Shown here piece after piece: positions 1-7,148 of a DNA stretch of 41,888 bases. The stretch spans positions 1 through 41,888 of the forward strand of contig JAZSEH010000036.1 of NCBI GenBank assembly GCA_045531585.1, given 5' to 3'. Position 1 is the first letter of the stretch. Each line of letters begins with the position of its first letter. Position numbers and translations under genes: made by a program. A model generated the notes under the pieces. It was not told the DNA's origin. It searched no databases and saw only the letters and a list, made by a program, of their open reading frames with translations. Source of the stretch: SIG587 sp045531585. GTDB lineage: Bacteria > Bacillota > Clostridia > Oscillospirales > Acutalibacteraceae.

Positions 1-4
1 TTAT

Positions 5-124
5 GTAAATAATCTCTGATTATTTACACCGACATCATTGCAATGAATTAGGTGAAATTATTTATATAATTTCACGGACAATTGTTAATTTGTCCGTGAA
101 AAAGCGCATTTGCGCTTTTTCACC
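5..124. repeat. Cluster of five palindromes at the left edge
   Basis: Five inverted repeats lie almost end to end. They are 5-14/18-27 (10-bp arms, 3-nt loop), 35-46 (a 12-bp perfect palindrome), 52-60/67-75 (arms GTGAAATTA and TAATTTCAC), 73-80/91-98 (CACGGACA and TGTCCGTG) and 96-108/111-123 (13-bp arms, 2-nt loop). The last three share bases at their junctions, and GGTGAAA at 51 can also pair with TTTCACC at 118-124. The structure is seen directly. Its nature is unknown: it could be a transcript-end region of an off-window gene, a palindromic repeat element or a structured RNA. Confidence 0.7.
96..123. terminator. Probable rho-independent terminator, bidirectional
   Basis: A perfect 13-bp stem with a 2-nt TT loop has a GC-rich core (GCGC), an A-run on the left arm and a T-run on the right arm. 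It could end transcripts from either direction. It is part of the palindrome cluster, so a role as part of a larger structure is also possible. Confidence 0.5.
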
Positions 125-185
125 AACCTATTTTCATTATAACATCATTTTAATAAAAAACCATTGTTTATTTAAGCAGAAAGTA

Positions 186-214
186 TTGCAAAAATGCGCA
201 TAATGTAGTAATAT
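186..214 (+). promoter_or_regulatory. Putative sigma-A promoter of the AraC-type regulator
   Basis: TTGCAA at 186-191, a 17-bp spacer and TAATAT at 209-214 lie just upstream of the AraC-family gene. The -35 is the same non-consensus TTGCAA used by two other predicted promoters in this window. Confidence 0.5.
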
Positions 215-246
215 ATCGTTAGTAAGCTTCGGTGAGGGGATTAAAT

Positions 247-1059
247 ATGTCAAAAGTGTTTTTTAAGCATTCCTCCAAGGGAATAGAGTGTTGGCACAAT
301 AGGGATGAAAAACCCATAAATAATTGCAAAATGCACACACATGATTGCATTGAAATTTATCATTTTATTTCAGGTGAGTGCAGTTATTTGGTTGAAGGAA
401 CTCTTTATTCTTTAAAGCCCGGAGATATAATGATAATGCGCCCTTTAGAAGCGCATAAATGCATAGTAAATTCCTCTGATACTCCTTATGAGCGTATTGG
501 CTTTGAGGTTGATCCTGAAATTTTCAATGAGCTTGACGAAGGGAAAGAATTGTTCAAGGAAATGTATGAAAGACCACTTGGAACAGCCAATAAATTTACG
601 GCACAGGATTTCGGTCATAATATGTGTATTGAGCTTTATAATTCCATAATTATGCAACCTGAAAAAATAACCCGTATTGAGCTTATTGCACGCACGTTAT
701 TTATTTTATCCGAAGCAAAAAGTGTTATGGCGCGAAATAATAATATTACAAGGTCGACAGATATTGGTGCTAAGCTTATTGATTACGTTAATCAAAATCT
801 ATTCACTAGTCCTACGCTTGAACAAATCAGCAATGAATTTTTTATAAGTCAATCCCAAATTAATAGAATTTTCAGGCAAAAAACAGGTTCCTCAATAGGA
901 CAGTACATAACCGCAAAGCGTCTTCTTACTGCAAGAAATCGTATAAGGGCAGGGGAGACAGCTTCCGTTGCCTGTGTGGAATGCGGATATAATGATTATT
1001 CCGCCTTTTACAGGGCTTACGTAAAGCGATTTGGTATATCGCCACAAAAGGACAGGTAA
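247..1059 (+). CDS. AraC family transcriptional regulator with N-terminal cupin domain
   Basis: A 270-residue DNA-binding regulator. Residues about 1-110 resemble a cupin sensor: a histidine-rich HTHDCIEIYH segment, then SLKPGDIMIMRP. The C-terminal ~100 residues form the AraC/XylS double helix-turn-helix, with the recognisable YITAKRLLTARN and CVECGYNDYSAFYRAYVKRFGISP segments. I chose ATG 247 because AGGGGA sits 7 bases upstream; the GTG at 232 lies upstream of that ribosome site. Cupin-AraC proteins usually bind a sugar or other small ligand and control a neighbouring catabolic operon. No such operon lies to the right, so its target may be to the left of the window or elsewhere. The family call is firm; the ligand is unknown. 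Confidence 0.92.
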   Translation: MSKVFFKHSSKGIECWHNRDEKPINNCKMHTHDCIEIYHFISGECSYLVEGTLYSLKPGDIMIMRPLEAHKCIVNSSDTPYERIGFEVDPEIFNELDEGKELFKEMYERPLGTANKFTAQDFGHNMCIELYNSIIMQPEKITRIELIARTLFILSEAKSVMARNNNITRSTDIGAKLIDYVNQNLFTSPTLEQISNEFFISQSQINRIFRQKTGSSIGQYITAKRLLTARNRIRAGETASVACVECGYNDYSAFYRAYVKRFGISPQKDR

Positions 1060-1060
1060 T

Positions 1061-1109
1061 AAAAACACCGCAACGGGTGTGCATACGAACCCGAGTTGCG
1101 GTGTTTTTT
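1061..1109. terminator. Bidirectional terminator between araC-type gene and pqqD-like gene
   Basis: Arms AAAAACACCGCAAC (1061-1074) and GTTGCGGTGTTTTT (1095-1108) form a 14-bp stem, with an extra GGGT/ACCC pair in the loop. A-run and T-run on opposite sides let it serve both convergent genes. Confidence 0.9.
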
Positions 1110-1115
1110 ACGTTA

Positions 1116-1382
1116 CTAATCCAACAGATTGTTTTCGGTAAGCTTTAGTACAAAGGCGTCAATATCCTTAATGGCAGTTTCCTTATCAACGTCATACTCC
1201 TCAAGGAGCTTTTTGAGCAATTCCTCTTTGTCCTTAACGCCGTTTTCAAGAACCGACCAAAGGAATGCGCCGGATTCGTTTAACGTAATTGCACAGTTAA
1301 AATCAAGTGATTTTTGGCCAAGGGGCATAACTATGTGTTGACCTGCAACCTGTCTTAAAATAAAACCCTCTTTAATTTTCAT
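1116..1382 (-). CDS. PqqD family protein, standalone
   Basis: An 88-residue protein with the PqqD winged-helix pattern: an N-terminal strand region with the RQVAGQHIVMPLG segment, NESGAFLWSVLENG in the middle and EEYDVDKETAIKDIDAFVLKL near the end. PqqD-type proteins bind the leader of a ribosomally made peptide and present it to a radical SAM enzyme. Here neither a radical SAM maturase nor an obvious precursor peptide is adjacent. The start is ATG at 1382, with GGAG 9 bases upstream; a TTG 15 bases further upstream overlaps the ribosome site and is unlikely. It is divergent from the next membrane-protein gene and shares a -35 hexamer with it. Its function in this setting is unknown. Confidence 0.8.
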   Translation of the reverse strand: MKIKEGFILRQVAGQHIVMPLGQKSLDFNCAITLNESGAFLWSVLENGVKDKEELLKKLLEEYDVDKETAIKDIDAFVLKLTENNLLD

Positions 1383-1419
1383 AATAAACAACTCCAAAAT
1401 TTTAACAAATTATAAAATT

Positions 1420-1471
1420 ATTATATAACAAAATAAAAACTATTGCAAGTGTTGTATTTTTTTTATATAAT
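1420..1471. promoter_or_regulatory. Overlapping divergent promoters sharing one palindromic -35
   Basis: TTGCAA at 1443-1448 is its own reverse complement. Exactly 17 bp to the right is TATAAT (1466-1471), reading + toward the membrane-protein gene. Exactly 17 bp to the left is ATTATA (1420-1425), which is TATAAT on the minus strand, reading toward the pqqD-like gene. Both have ideal spacing, so two polymerases could not occupy the site together. Confidence 0.75.
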
Positions 1472-1501
1472 AAACTTATATGAAAATAGGAGAAATGTTA
1501 A

Positions 1502-2014
1502 ATGGATACTTTTTTTGAACAATTAATCGCAATGAAAAAGGGAGGAAAAAGCATTGCGCTTATTATTTTAATTTGGCTTGTTGCATTTATCCTTGCGGCG
1601 GTGTGTTTATATTTTGTTTTTTTACTCCCCATACTTTTAGTTGTTGCTGTCGGAATTTTTTACGGTGCCTATAAGCTTTCTATGATGCTTAACATCGAAT
1701 ACGAATATATTCTTACAAACGGTGAAATTGATATTGATAAGATTACCGCAAAGAACTCCAGAAAGCGCATGATAACCTTTGCCTGCAAGGATATTCAGCG
1801 AATTGAAAAATTCAATCCTGCCGCACCTCCTGTAATAAATAACGCTAAAATGGAAATATATTGCAATACCGATGATGAGAATGCTTGCTTTGTTCTTGTT
1901 GATCATTCAAAGCGTGGTAAGGTCATTGTTGTATTTGCTCCCGATGCGCGTATGAGGCAAGGTATGAGTGGAAGCGTTCCGCGTATTATTGCAGGGGATT
2001 TTTTTAAAAAATAA
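1502..2014 (+). CDS. Small membrane protein of unknown function (DUF6106-like)
   Basis: 170 residues. Residues about 18-58 form two closely spaced hydrophobic segments, followed by a soluble mixed alpha/beta region beginning EYEYILTNGEIDID. That layout, with an 'ILTNGEIDIDKI' strand after a membrane hairpin, matches what I recall of the uncharacterised Clostridia family DUF6106, but I cannot confirm it without a profile search. AGGAGA lies 8-13 bases before ATG 1502, and a near-consensus promoter is at 1443-1471. It is followed after 18 bp by the NAD(P)HX repair gene, so the two are probably cotranscribed. No catalytic motif is visible. Confidence 0.8.
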   Translation: MDTFFEQLIAMKKGGKSIALIILIWLVAFILAAVCLYFVFLLPILLVVAVGIFYGAYKLSMMLNIEYEYILTNGEIDIDKITAKNSRKRMITFACKDIQRIEKFNPAAPPVINNAKMEIYCNTDDENACFVLVDHSKRGKVIVVFAPDARMRQGMSGSVPRIIAGDFFKK

Positions 2015-2032
2015 AAAATTCGGGTGAATTAT

Positions 2033-3556
2033 ATGAAGGTTTTTACCTCAGAGCAAATCAAATTTTTAGAAGACGCTACCGTTGTGCGAGGCATATCCAA
2101 ACTGCGGCTTATGGAAAACGCAGGCAGTGCCGCTGCGCGTATTATACGGCAGCGTTTTGATTTAAGTCGGAAAACCTTTACCATTGTTTGCGGAAACGGC
2201 AATAATGGGGGAGACGGCTTTGTTATTGCACGTAAGCTTTTTGAAAATGGTGCACAGGTTAACGTTATCAGGCTTTTAGGCTTGCCGGTTACCGAAAACT
2301 CTTCCGCTATGTGCAAAAAGCTTATGGAATGCGGTGTGCATATTTATGATTATTTTGATGATACAAAAAAAGCAAAATCCTTGCTTGAAGGAGCAGACGT
2401 TATTGTTGATGCCGTATTTGGAATAGGCTTTAACCGTACGCCTGATACGGCAATTTGTAATGCATTTAAATTTATGTCATCACTAAGCGCTTACCGAATT
2501 GCCATTGACATTCCAAGTGGCATTTACTGTGATACCGCTCTTTGTTCCACAGATTTTTTTAAGGCGGATATGACAATAAGCTTTATCGGCTATAAGCGTT
2601 GCCATATTCATCCCCCGGCGTCATCCTTTTGCGGCGAGGTCATAAACTGCGCAATAGGCGTTCCTGAGGATTTAATTGAATCGGTAAGGAACTGTCCTGA
2701 AATTATTGAGGCACCTACATTTCCAAAACGAGATAAAAACTCTCACAAGGGCAGTTTTGGTACTGCTGTCGTTATAGCAGGCTCATACGGTATGGCAGGT
2801 GCCGCAATACTGTCCACACGTGCGGCCTTGCGCTCGGGTGCGGGACTTGTTAAAACAATTTTGCCTGATAATATATATCCTATTGTAGCAGGCGCTGCAC
2901 CTGAAGCGGTTTTTGTTCCCGTAGAGACAGGTGACAAATCTATCTTTAATCCGGATACATATCTAAAAATAAATACTCAGCTTCAAAATGCAAATGCGGT
3001 TCTTTTTGGCTGTGGTGTAGGAAAAGGCAACGGGATAGATTGTCTGCTGAGAGACGTTATATTAAACTACCAAAGTCATATTGTAATTGATGCGGATGGA
3101 ATAAATGCACTGTCATGTAACATAGATATTATTAAACAGTCTAAAAAAAGCGTAGTGCTTACTCCTCATCCCGGGGAAATGGCCCGATTATGTAAAACAA
3201 CCTCCGATAAGATAAACAGTGACCGCATAGGATATGCAACTCGTTTTGCCAAAGAATACGGTGTTACGGTTGTTTTGAAGGGCGCCAATACCGTTGTTGC
3301 TTTTCCGGATTCAAAGGTATACATAAACACTGCAGGCAATCCCGGTATGGCTACGGGAGGAAGCGGTGATGTGCTTGCAGGTATGATGGTTTCCTTCCTT
3401 GCACAGGGAATGTCCGTAAAAAATGCGGTTTTGGCAGCAGTGTATCTCCACTCAAAAGCAGGAGATATAGTTGCTAAGGAAACGTCACAAATTTCCCTTT
3501 TACCCGGTGATATAATTGAGGCTTTGCCAAGGCTGTTTAAGTCATTGGAAGGGTAG
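2033..3556 (+). CDS. nnr: Bifunctional NAD(P)H-hydrate epimerase / ADP-dependent NAD(P)H-hydrate dehydratase
   Basis: A 507-residue fused repair enzyme that epimerises and dehydrates damaged NADHX/NADPHX back to NAD(P)H. The N-terminal YjeF epimerase domain (about 1-210) carries CGNGNNGGDGF at residues 53-63. The C-terminal ribokinase-like dehydratase domain (about 230-500) carries KGSFGTAVVIAGSYGMAGAA, the TPHPGEMARL segment and NPGMATGGSGDVLAG starting near residue 436. The length is normal for the fused bacterial form. I place the start at ATG 2033; a GTG nine bases upstream is an alternative. It sits between the DUF6106-like gene and a lipoprotein gene that begins 9 bp after it. Confidence 0.95.
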   Translation: MKVFTSEQIKFLEDATVVRGISKLRLMENAGSAAARIIRQRFDLSRKTFTIVCGNGNNGGDGFVIARKLFENGAQVNVIRLLGLPVTENSSAMCKKLMECGVHIYDYFDDTKKAKSLLEGADVIVDAVFGIGFNRTPDTAICNAFKFMSSLSAYRIAIDIPSGIYCDTALCSTDFFKADMTISFIGYKRCHIHPPASSFCGEVINCAIGVPEDLIESVRNCPEIIEAPTFPKRDKNSHKGSFGTAVVIAGSYGMAGAAILSTRAALRSGAGLVKTILPDNIYPIVAGAAPEAVFVPVETGDKSIFNPDTYLKINTQLQNANAVLFGCGVGKGNGIDCLLRDVILNYQSHIVIDADGINALSCNIDIIKQSKKSVVLTPHPGEMARLCKTTSDKINSDRIGYATRFAKEYGVTVVLKGANTVVAFPDSKVYINTAGNPGMATGGSGDVLAGMMVSFLAQGMSVKNAVLAAVYLHSKAGDIVAKETSQISLLPGDIIEALPRLFKSLEG

Positions 3557-3565
3557 CGATATTTT

Positions 3566-4066
3566 TTGAAGAAAATTGCTGTATTTCTGGGTTTGGTTAT
3601 ATTTTTGTGTGGCTGCAGTAATTCGGCAAATAATGTTAAACCTGTTCTTTCAGGAATTACGTTTACAGCAAAAATAAATTTTTATAATGAACAGTTTCTT
3701 TGTGAGGGCGCAATAAGTGAGCAAGGCGCTCTTGTTCTTACCGTTATTGAGCCTGATAACATTTCAGGTATGAAGTTTTCCGTTGAGGAGACGGGAATAA
3801 CCGCTGAGTATAAGGGGCTATATTATACTCCAAATTCCGGCACCTTGCCTTTCGGAGGAGTAGCGAGCGATATTTTCACTATTATAACAGACGCAAAACG
3901 ACGTATGGCTCCTGCATCCAAGAAGAATGACGGTTTTTGCATTGAATCTGCAAAGGATGAAAAATATTATAAAATTACTATTGCACAAACAGGATTGCCT
4001 TTAAGTATAGAATATCCTTACCATGGGCTTAAGGTGGAATTTAATAATACAACAATAAAAAAATAA
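3566..4066 (+). CDS. Lipoprotein of unknown function
   Basis: 166 residues starting at TTG 3566, with GGAAGGG about 13 bases upstream. Residues 1-17 are a signal peptide (KK followed by a hydrophobic run) ending in the lipobox LCGC, so Cys17 is the predicted lipidated residue and the protein is anchored to the outside of the membrane. The rest is a beta-rich domain without a motif I recognise; the pattern of short strands resembles small outer-surface or sporulation lipoproteins, but that is only a resemblance. It is the last gene of the unit that begins at 1502 and is closed by the terminator at 4062-4093. Confidence 0.8.
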   Translation: MKKIAVFLGLVIFLCGCSNSANNVKPVLSGITFTAKINFYNEQFLCEGAISEQGALVLTVIEPDNISGMKFSVEETGITAEYKGLYYTPNSGTLPFGGVASDIFTIITDAKRRMAPASKKNDGFCIESAKDEKYYKITIAQTGLPLSIEYPYHGLKVEFNNTTIKK

Positions 4067-4093
4067 AACCTCCTACAGGAGGTTTTATTTTTG
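4062..4093. terminator. Bidirectional terminator, convergent lipoprotein and aspartokinase genes
   Basis: A 12-bp perfect stem (AATAAAACCTCC 4062-4073, GGAGGTTTTATT 4078-4089) with a TACA loop is followed by T-rich sequence. It lies between the + strand lipoprotein stop and the minus-strand aspartokinase stop. Confidence 0.92.
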
Positions 4094-4097
4094 TTTT

Positions 4098-5306
4098 TTA
4101 ACCTATAAATTTATCGTGAATTGCGCTTACCGCTCTATCATTATCTTCAATATTGATAAGAACGGATATTTTAATTTCACTGGTAGATATCATTTCAATG
4201 TTGATGCCTGCATCATAAAGTGCCTCAAACATTTTTGATGCAACGCCGGGATGCGATTCCATACCTGAGCCGACAATAGAAACCTTTGCAACGCTTTCAT
4301 CATGAACAATGTTCTGGAAGTGGAGGGATTCCTTAAGCTTGGAAAGAGCATTTACTGCATCGTGGTACTGCTCTTTTGAAACGGTGAAGGAGATATCCTT
4401 TGTTCCGTCGCGACCTACAGACTGAAGTATAATATCTACGTTTACCTTTGCCTGAGCCAACTCATTAAATATTTTAAATGCAACACCGGGAGTATCCTTA
4501 AGACCAACTACCGATATTCTTGATACGTTTTTATCACTTGCAACGCCGCGAATTAACATTTTTTCCATTTTAACTGTCTCCTTTACTATTGTACCGGGCT
4601 TTCTTTCAAGACTTGAAAGAACCTCAAGCTCAACGTTGTATTTTTTAGCCATTTCAACCGAACGATTGTTAAGTACCTGGGCACCGAGTGTGGCAAGCTC
4701 AAGCATTTCATCATAGGTTATTTCATCCATTTTTTTTGCGCCCTTAACCTTACGGGGGTCAGCAGTATATACGCCGTCAACGTCGGTGTATATCTGACAA
4801 AGGTCAGCGTGAAGAGTCGCGGCAATAGCAACGGCGCTTGTGTCGGAACCACCTCGGCCTAACGTGGTAACGTCGTCATATTTATTTACGCCCTGGAAGC
4901 CTGCAACTATTACAATATGCTTTTTAGAAATTTCAGCACGAAGTCTTTCAGGATTAACACGCTTAATTCTTGCTATTGAATAATTAGAGTCGGTCTCAAA
5001 GCCTGCCTGCCAGCCAAGCAGAGAAACAACGGGAAAGCCCATTTTTTCAATAGCCATAGCAAGAAGAGCAATGGAGATTTGTTCGCCTGCGGAAAGGAGC
5101 ATATCCATTTCACGCTTTGAAGCGCCTGCAGGATTTATTTCCTTTGCTTTTTCTATAAGATCATCGGTTGTGTCACCCTGTGCGGAAACAACAACCACAA
5201 CGTCGTTGCCTTTCTTATAATCATCGGTAATAATGTTTGCAACATTCATTACACGCTCGGCATTGGCAACAGAACTTCCGCCGAATTTTTTTACAATAAG
5301 TGCCAT
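4098..5306 (-). CDS. lysC: Aspartate kinase
   Basis: 402 residues; phosphorylates L-aspartate in the first step toward lysine, threonine and methionine. The N-terminal kinase domain starts with KKFGGSSVANAERV and contains the GRGGSDTSAVAIAATLHADL and TDVDGVYTADPRKV segments. The C-terminal third has two ACT domains (for example SVVGLKDTPGVAFKIFNELA and SIVGSGMESHPGVASKMFEAL), the usual allosteric sites for lysine and/or threonine. Length is typical of the monofunctional Firmicute enzymes. It is the third gene of a minus-strand operon, 13 bp after homoserine dehydrogenase, and has a ribosome site GGAGGG just before its ATG. The isozyme class is not resolved; lysC is used in the general sense. 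Confidence 0.95.
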   Translation of the reverse strand: MALIVKKFGGSSVANAERVMNVANIITDDYKKGNDVVVVVSAQGDTTDDLIEKAKEINPAGASKREMDMLLSAGEQISIALLAMAIEKMGFPVVSLLGWQAGFETDSNYSIARIKRVNPERLRAEISKKHIVIVAGFQGVNKYDDVTTLGRGGSDTSAVAIAATLHADLCQIYTDVDGVYTADPRKVKGAKKMDEITYDEMLELATLGAQVLNNRSVEMAKKYNVELEVLSSLERKPGTIVKETVKMEKMLIRGVASDKNVSRISVVGLKDTPGVAFKIFNELAQAKVNVDIILQSVGRDGTKDISFTVSKEQYHDAVNALSKLKESLHFQNIVHDESVAKVSIVGSGMESHPGVASKMFEALYDAGINIEMISTSEIKISVLINIEDNDRAVSAIHDKFIG

Positions 5307-5319
5307 AAGAACCCTCCTC

Positions 5320-6552
5320 TTAGTCTAAAACGTGAAGCACTTTAATATTTGTAACACCTTGAAGCTTATCAAGGTTACTTTTAAGCTTGCTTTCAATGTC
5401 GTATTCGGTTATAAAAACAACTTCGTTTTCGGTATTGTTTTTTATCTTGAAGGTTTCCTTACCGAAAAGCTCATCAATACTATCACATAATTTTTTAATA
5501 TCATCGGTTTTTACACGTATATAAAGCTTTGTAAGACCTGTGCTGCTATCGGCTACATAAGAATTATCGCCTTCCTCCCAGGAAAGGTATTTTCTTGCAA
5601 CAAGATGCTTTACACAGTCAATAACGTCGGCAACAACCGCGCTTGCCGTGGGGGATTTTCCTGCGCCGCGGCCATAGAACATTACTTCACCTATAGCATC
5701 ACCGTAAACCATAACTGCATTAAATACATCGCTAACACCGGATAACATATTGTTTCGGCTGATAAGGGCAGGATATACGTTGGCGGTTATCTGGCCGTTA
5801 TCAAGCTTTTTGGCGTGACCTATAAGCTTAATAACGTAATTAAATTTATCCGCATATTCAACGTCGTCAAGTCCTATGTTTGTTATTCCTTCGGTCTGTA
5901 CTTGATTTGGATATACATGTTTTCCAAAGCCAAGGGAAGCAAGTATACATATTTTTCTGCAGGCATCGTGTCCTTCAACGTCTGCGGTAGGATCCTTTTC
6001 CGCATAACCCAGCTTTTGAGCAAGCTTTAGGGCATCATCAAAGGACATATTTTCATTTATCATTTTTGTAAGTATAAAGTTTGTTGTGCCGTTTAAAATA
6101 CCTACAATTTCAGTCAGCTCATTGGCAACAAGACACTGTGCTATAGGTCTAAGAACGGGAATTCCTCCGCCTACGCTTGCCTCAAAAAGGAAATTAACAT
6201 TCTTTTCGTTGGCTATTTTAAGCAACTCAGCGCCCTTGGCGGCAACAAGCTCCTTATTAGAGGTAACAACGCTTTTACCGCTTAATAAACAGGATTTAAC
6301 AAAATCATAAGCAGGATTTATGCCGCCCATAACCTCAACAACAACTCTGATTTCGGGGTCACGAAGAATAATATTAAAATCCTTAATGAATTTATCACTG
6401 TAGGAAAGACCTTCAAAATCGCGTAAATCAAGAATATATTTTATATTGATTTCATTTTTGGCCTTGGCGGCTATAGAAGCGCGGTGACTTAAGAGAATTT
6501 CTGCAACACCGGAGCCTACAACGCCGTGACCCATAATTGCAACTTCAATCAT
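5320..6552 (-). CDS. hom: Homoserine dehydrogenase
   Basis: 410 residues; NAD(P)H-dependent reduction of aspartate semialdehyde to homoserine. The N-terminal nucleotide-binding fold has GHGVVGSGVAEIL at about residue 8. The catalytic region includes ASVGGGIPVLRP and the family signature GILNGTTNFILTKM. The final ~75 residues are an ACT domain, consistent with threonine feedback. ATG 6552 is chosen because GGAGG is 8 bases upstream; the extra upstream frame overlaps the preceding gene and carries no support. It lies between an ACT-domain regulator-like gene and aspartokinase, so the operon produces and regulates the branch to threonine and methionine. Confidence 0.96.
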   Translation of the reverse strand: MIEVAIMGHGVVGSGVAEILLSHRASIAAKAKNEINIKYILDLRDFEGLSYSDKFIKDFNIILRDPEIRVVVEVMGGINPAYDFVKSCLLSGKSVVTSNKELVAAKGAELLKIANEKNVNFLFEASVGGGIPVLRPIAQCLVANELTEIVGILNGTTNFILTKMINENMSFDDALKLAQKLGYAEKDPTADVEGHDACRKICILASLGFGKHVYPNQVQTEGITNIGLDDVEYADKFNYVIKLIGHAKKLDNGQITANVYPALISRNNMLSGVSDVFNAVMVYGDAIGEVMFYGRGAGKSPTASAVVADVIDCVKHLVARKYLSWEEGDNSYVADSSTGLTKLYIRVKTDDIKKLCDSIDELFGKETFKIKNNTENEVVFITEYDIESKLKSNLDKLQGVTNIKVLHVLD

Positions 6553-6565
6553 CTTTTTTCCTCCT

Positions 6566-6997
6566 TTATAGGTTTTTAACGGAAATAACGCCGTCAACAG
6601 TTTTTATTTTTTCCGGAAGCTGGGATAAAGGAATGTCAACGTTTTCCGTTCGCAAAGAGATGTTAACAACTGCTGTACCGTCTACAGGATGACTTTGGTT
6701 TACGGTAAGAATATTTGCGCCTATTTCATAAAGGAAAGCCGTTAATGCGGAAAGCTTGCCTGCATTATCCGATAAAACAACGCTCAGGGTCATTGTTTTA
6801 TTATCCTTTTCTCCTGAATAACCAAACACACAATCCTTATATTTATAATATGCACTTCGTGATATGCCGGCTTTTTTTATGGCTTCACTTATATTTGAAG
6901 CTTCACCTTTTGCCAACATTTCTTTTACAGATAGTACATTCTTATAAACGGGTGGCAGCGCATCAGTTTTAATCAGTAAAAATTGATAATCTGTCAT
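6566..6997 (-). CDS. ACT domain-containing protein (UPF0735/PheB family)
   Basis: 143 residues. The N-terminal half is a helical region with a helix-turn-helix look (KEMLAKGEASNISEAIKKAG, then ISRSAYYKYKDCVF). The C-terminal half is an ACT domain (MTLSVVLSDNAGKLSALTAF, then HPVDGTAVVNISL). This matches the UPF0735 family, whose members are encoded next to amino-acid genes in Firmicutes. Position at the head of the hom-ask operon suggests a sensor of threonine or another aspartate-family amino acid; that is inference. ATG 6997 has GGTGGA upstream; the TTG at 7021 is an unlikely start. Confidence 0.88.
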   Translation of the reverse strand: MTDYQFLLIKTDALPPVYKNVLSVKEMLAKGEASNISEAIKKAGISRSAYYKYKDCVFGYSGEKDNKTMTLSVVLSDNAGKLSALTAFLYEIGANILTVNQSHPVDGTAVVNISLRTENVDIPLSQLPEKIKTVDGVISVKNL

Positions 6998-7030
6998 ATA
7001 ATGTCCACCAATCAAAAACAATTGTACTTA

Positions 7031-7059
7031 ATTATAAACCATTAAGTTGAATTTTGCAA
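7031..7059 (-). promoter_or_regulatory. Promoter of the ACT-hom-aspartokinase operon
   Basis: On the minus strand TTGCAA (7054-7059), a 17-bp spacer and a perfect TATAAT (7031-7036) lie 34 bases before the ATG. No T-box or amino-acid riboswitch fits in the short leader. Confidence 0.75.
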
Positions 7060-7097
7060 CCATTTTTTAAGATTTTGTTACATATTAATTATTTTTG

Positions 7098-7126
7098 TTG
7101 ATAATATGGAAAAAATAGGTTAAAAT
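7098..7126 (+). promoter_or_regulatory. Promoter of the AI-2E family permease gene
   Basis: TTGATA at 7098-7103, a 17-bp spacer and TAAAAT at 7121-7126. The -10 covers the ATG at 7125, so that codon cannot be in the transcript; this supports the downstream start at 7149. Confidence 0.7.
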
Positions 7127-7148
7127 GAATATATTAGGTGGTGTTTTA

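Noticed and set aside
7125..7148. ATG at 7125 as the AI-2E permease start
   Set aside because: The codon lies within the predicted -10, and a ribosome site precedes ATG 7149.
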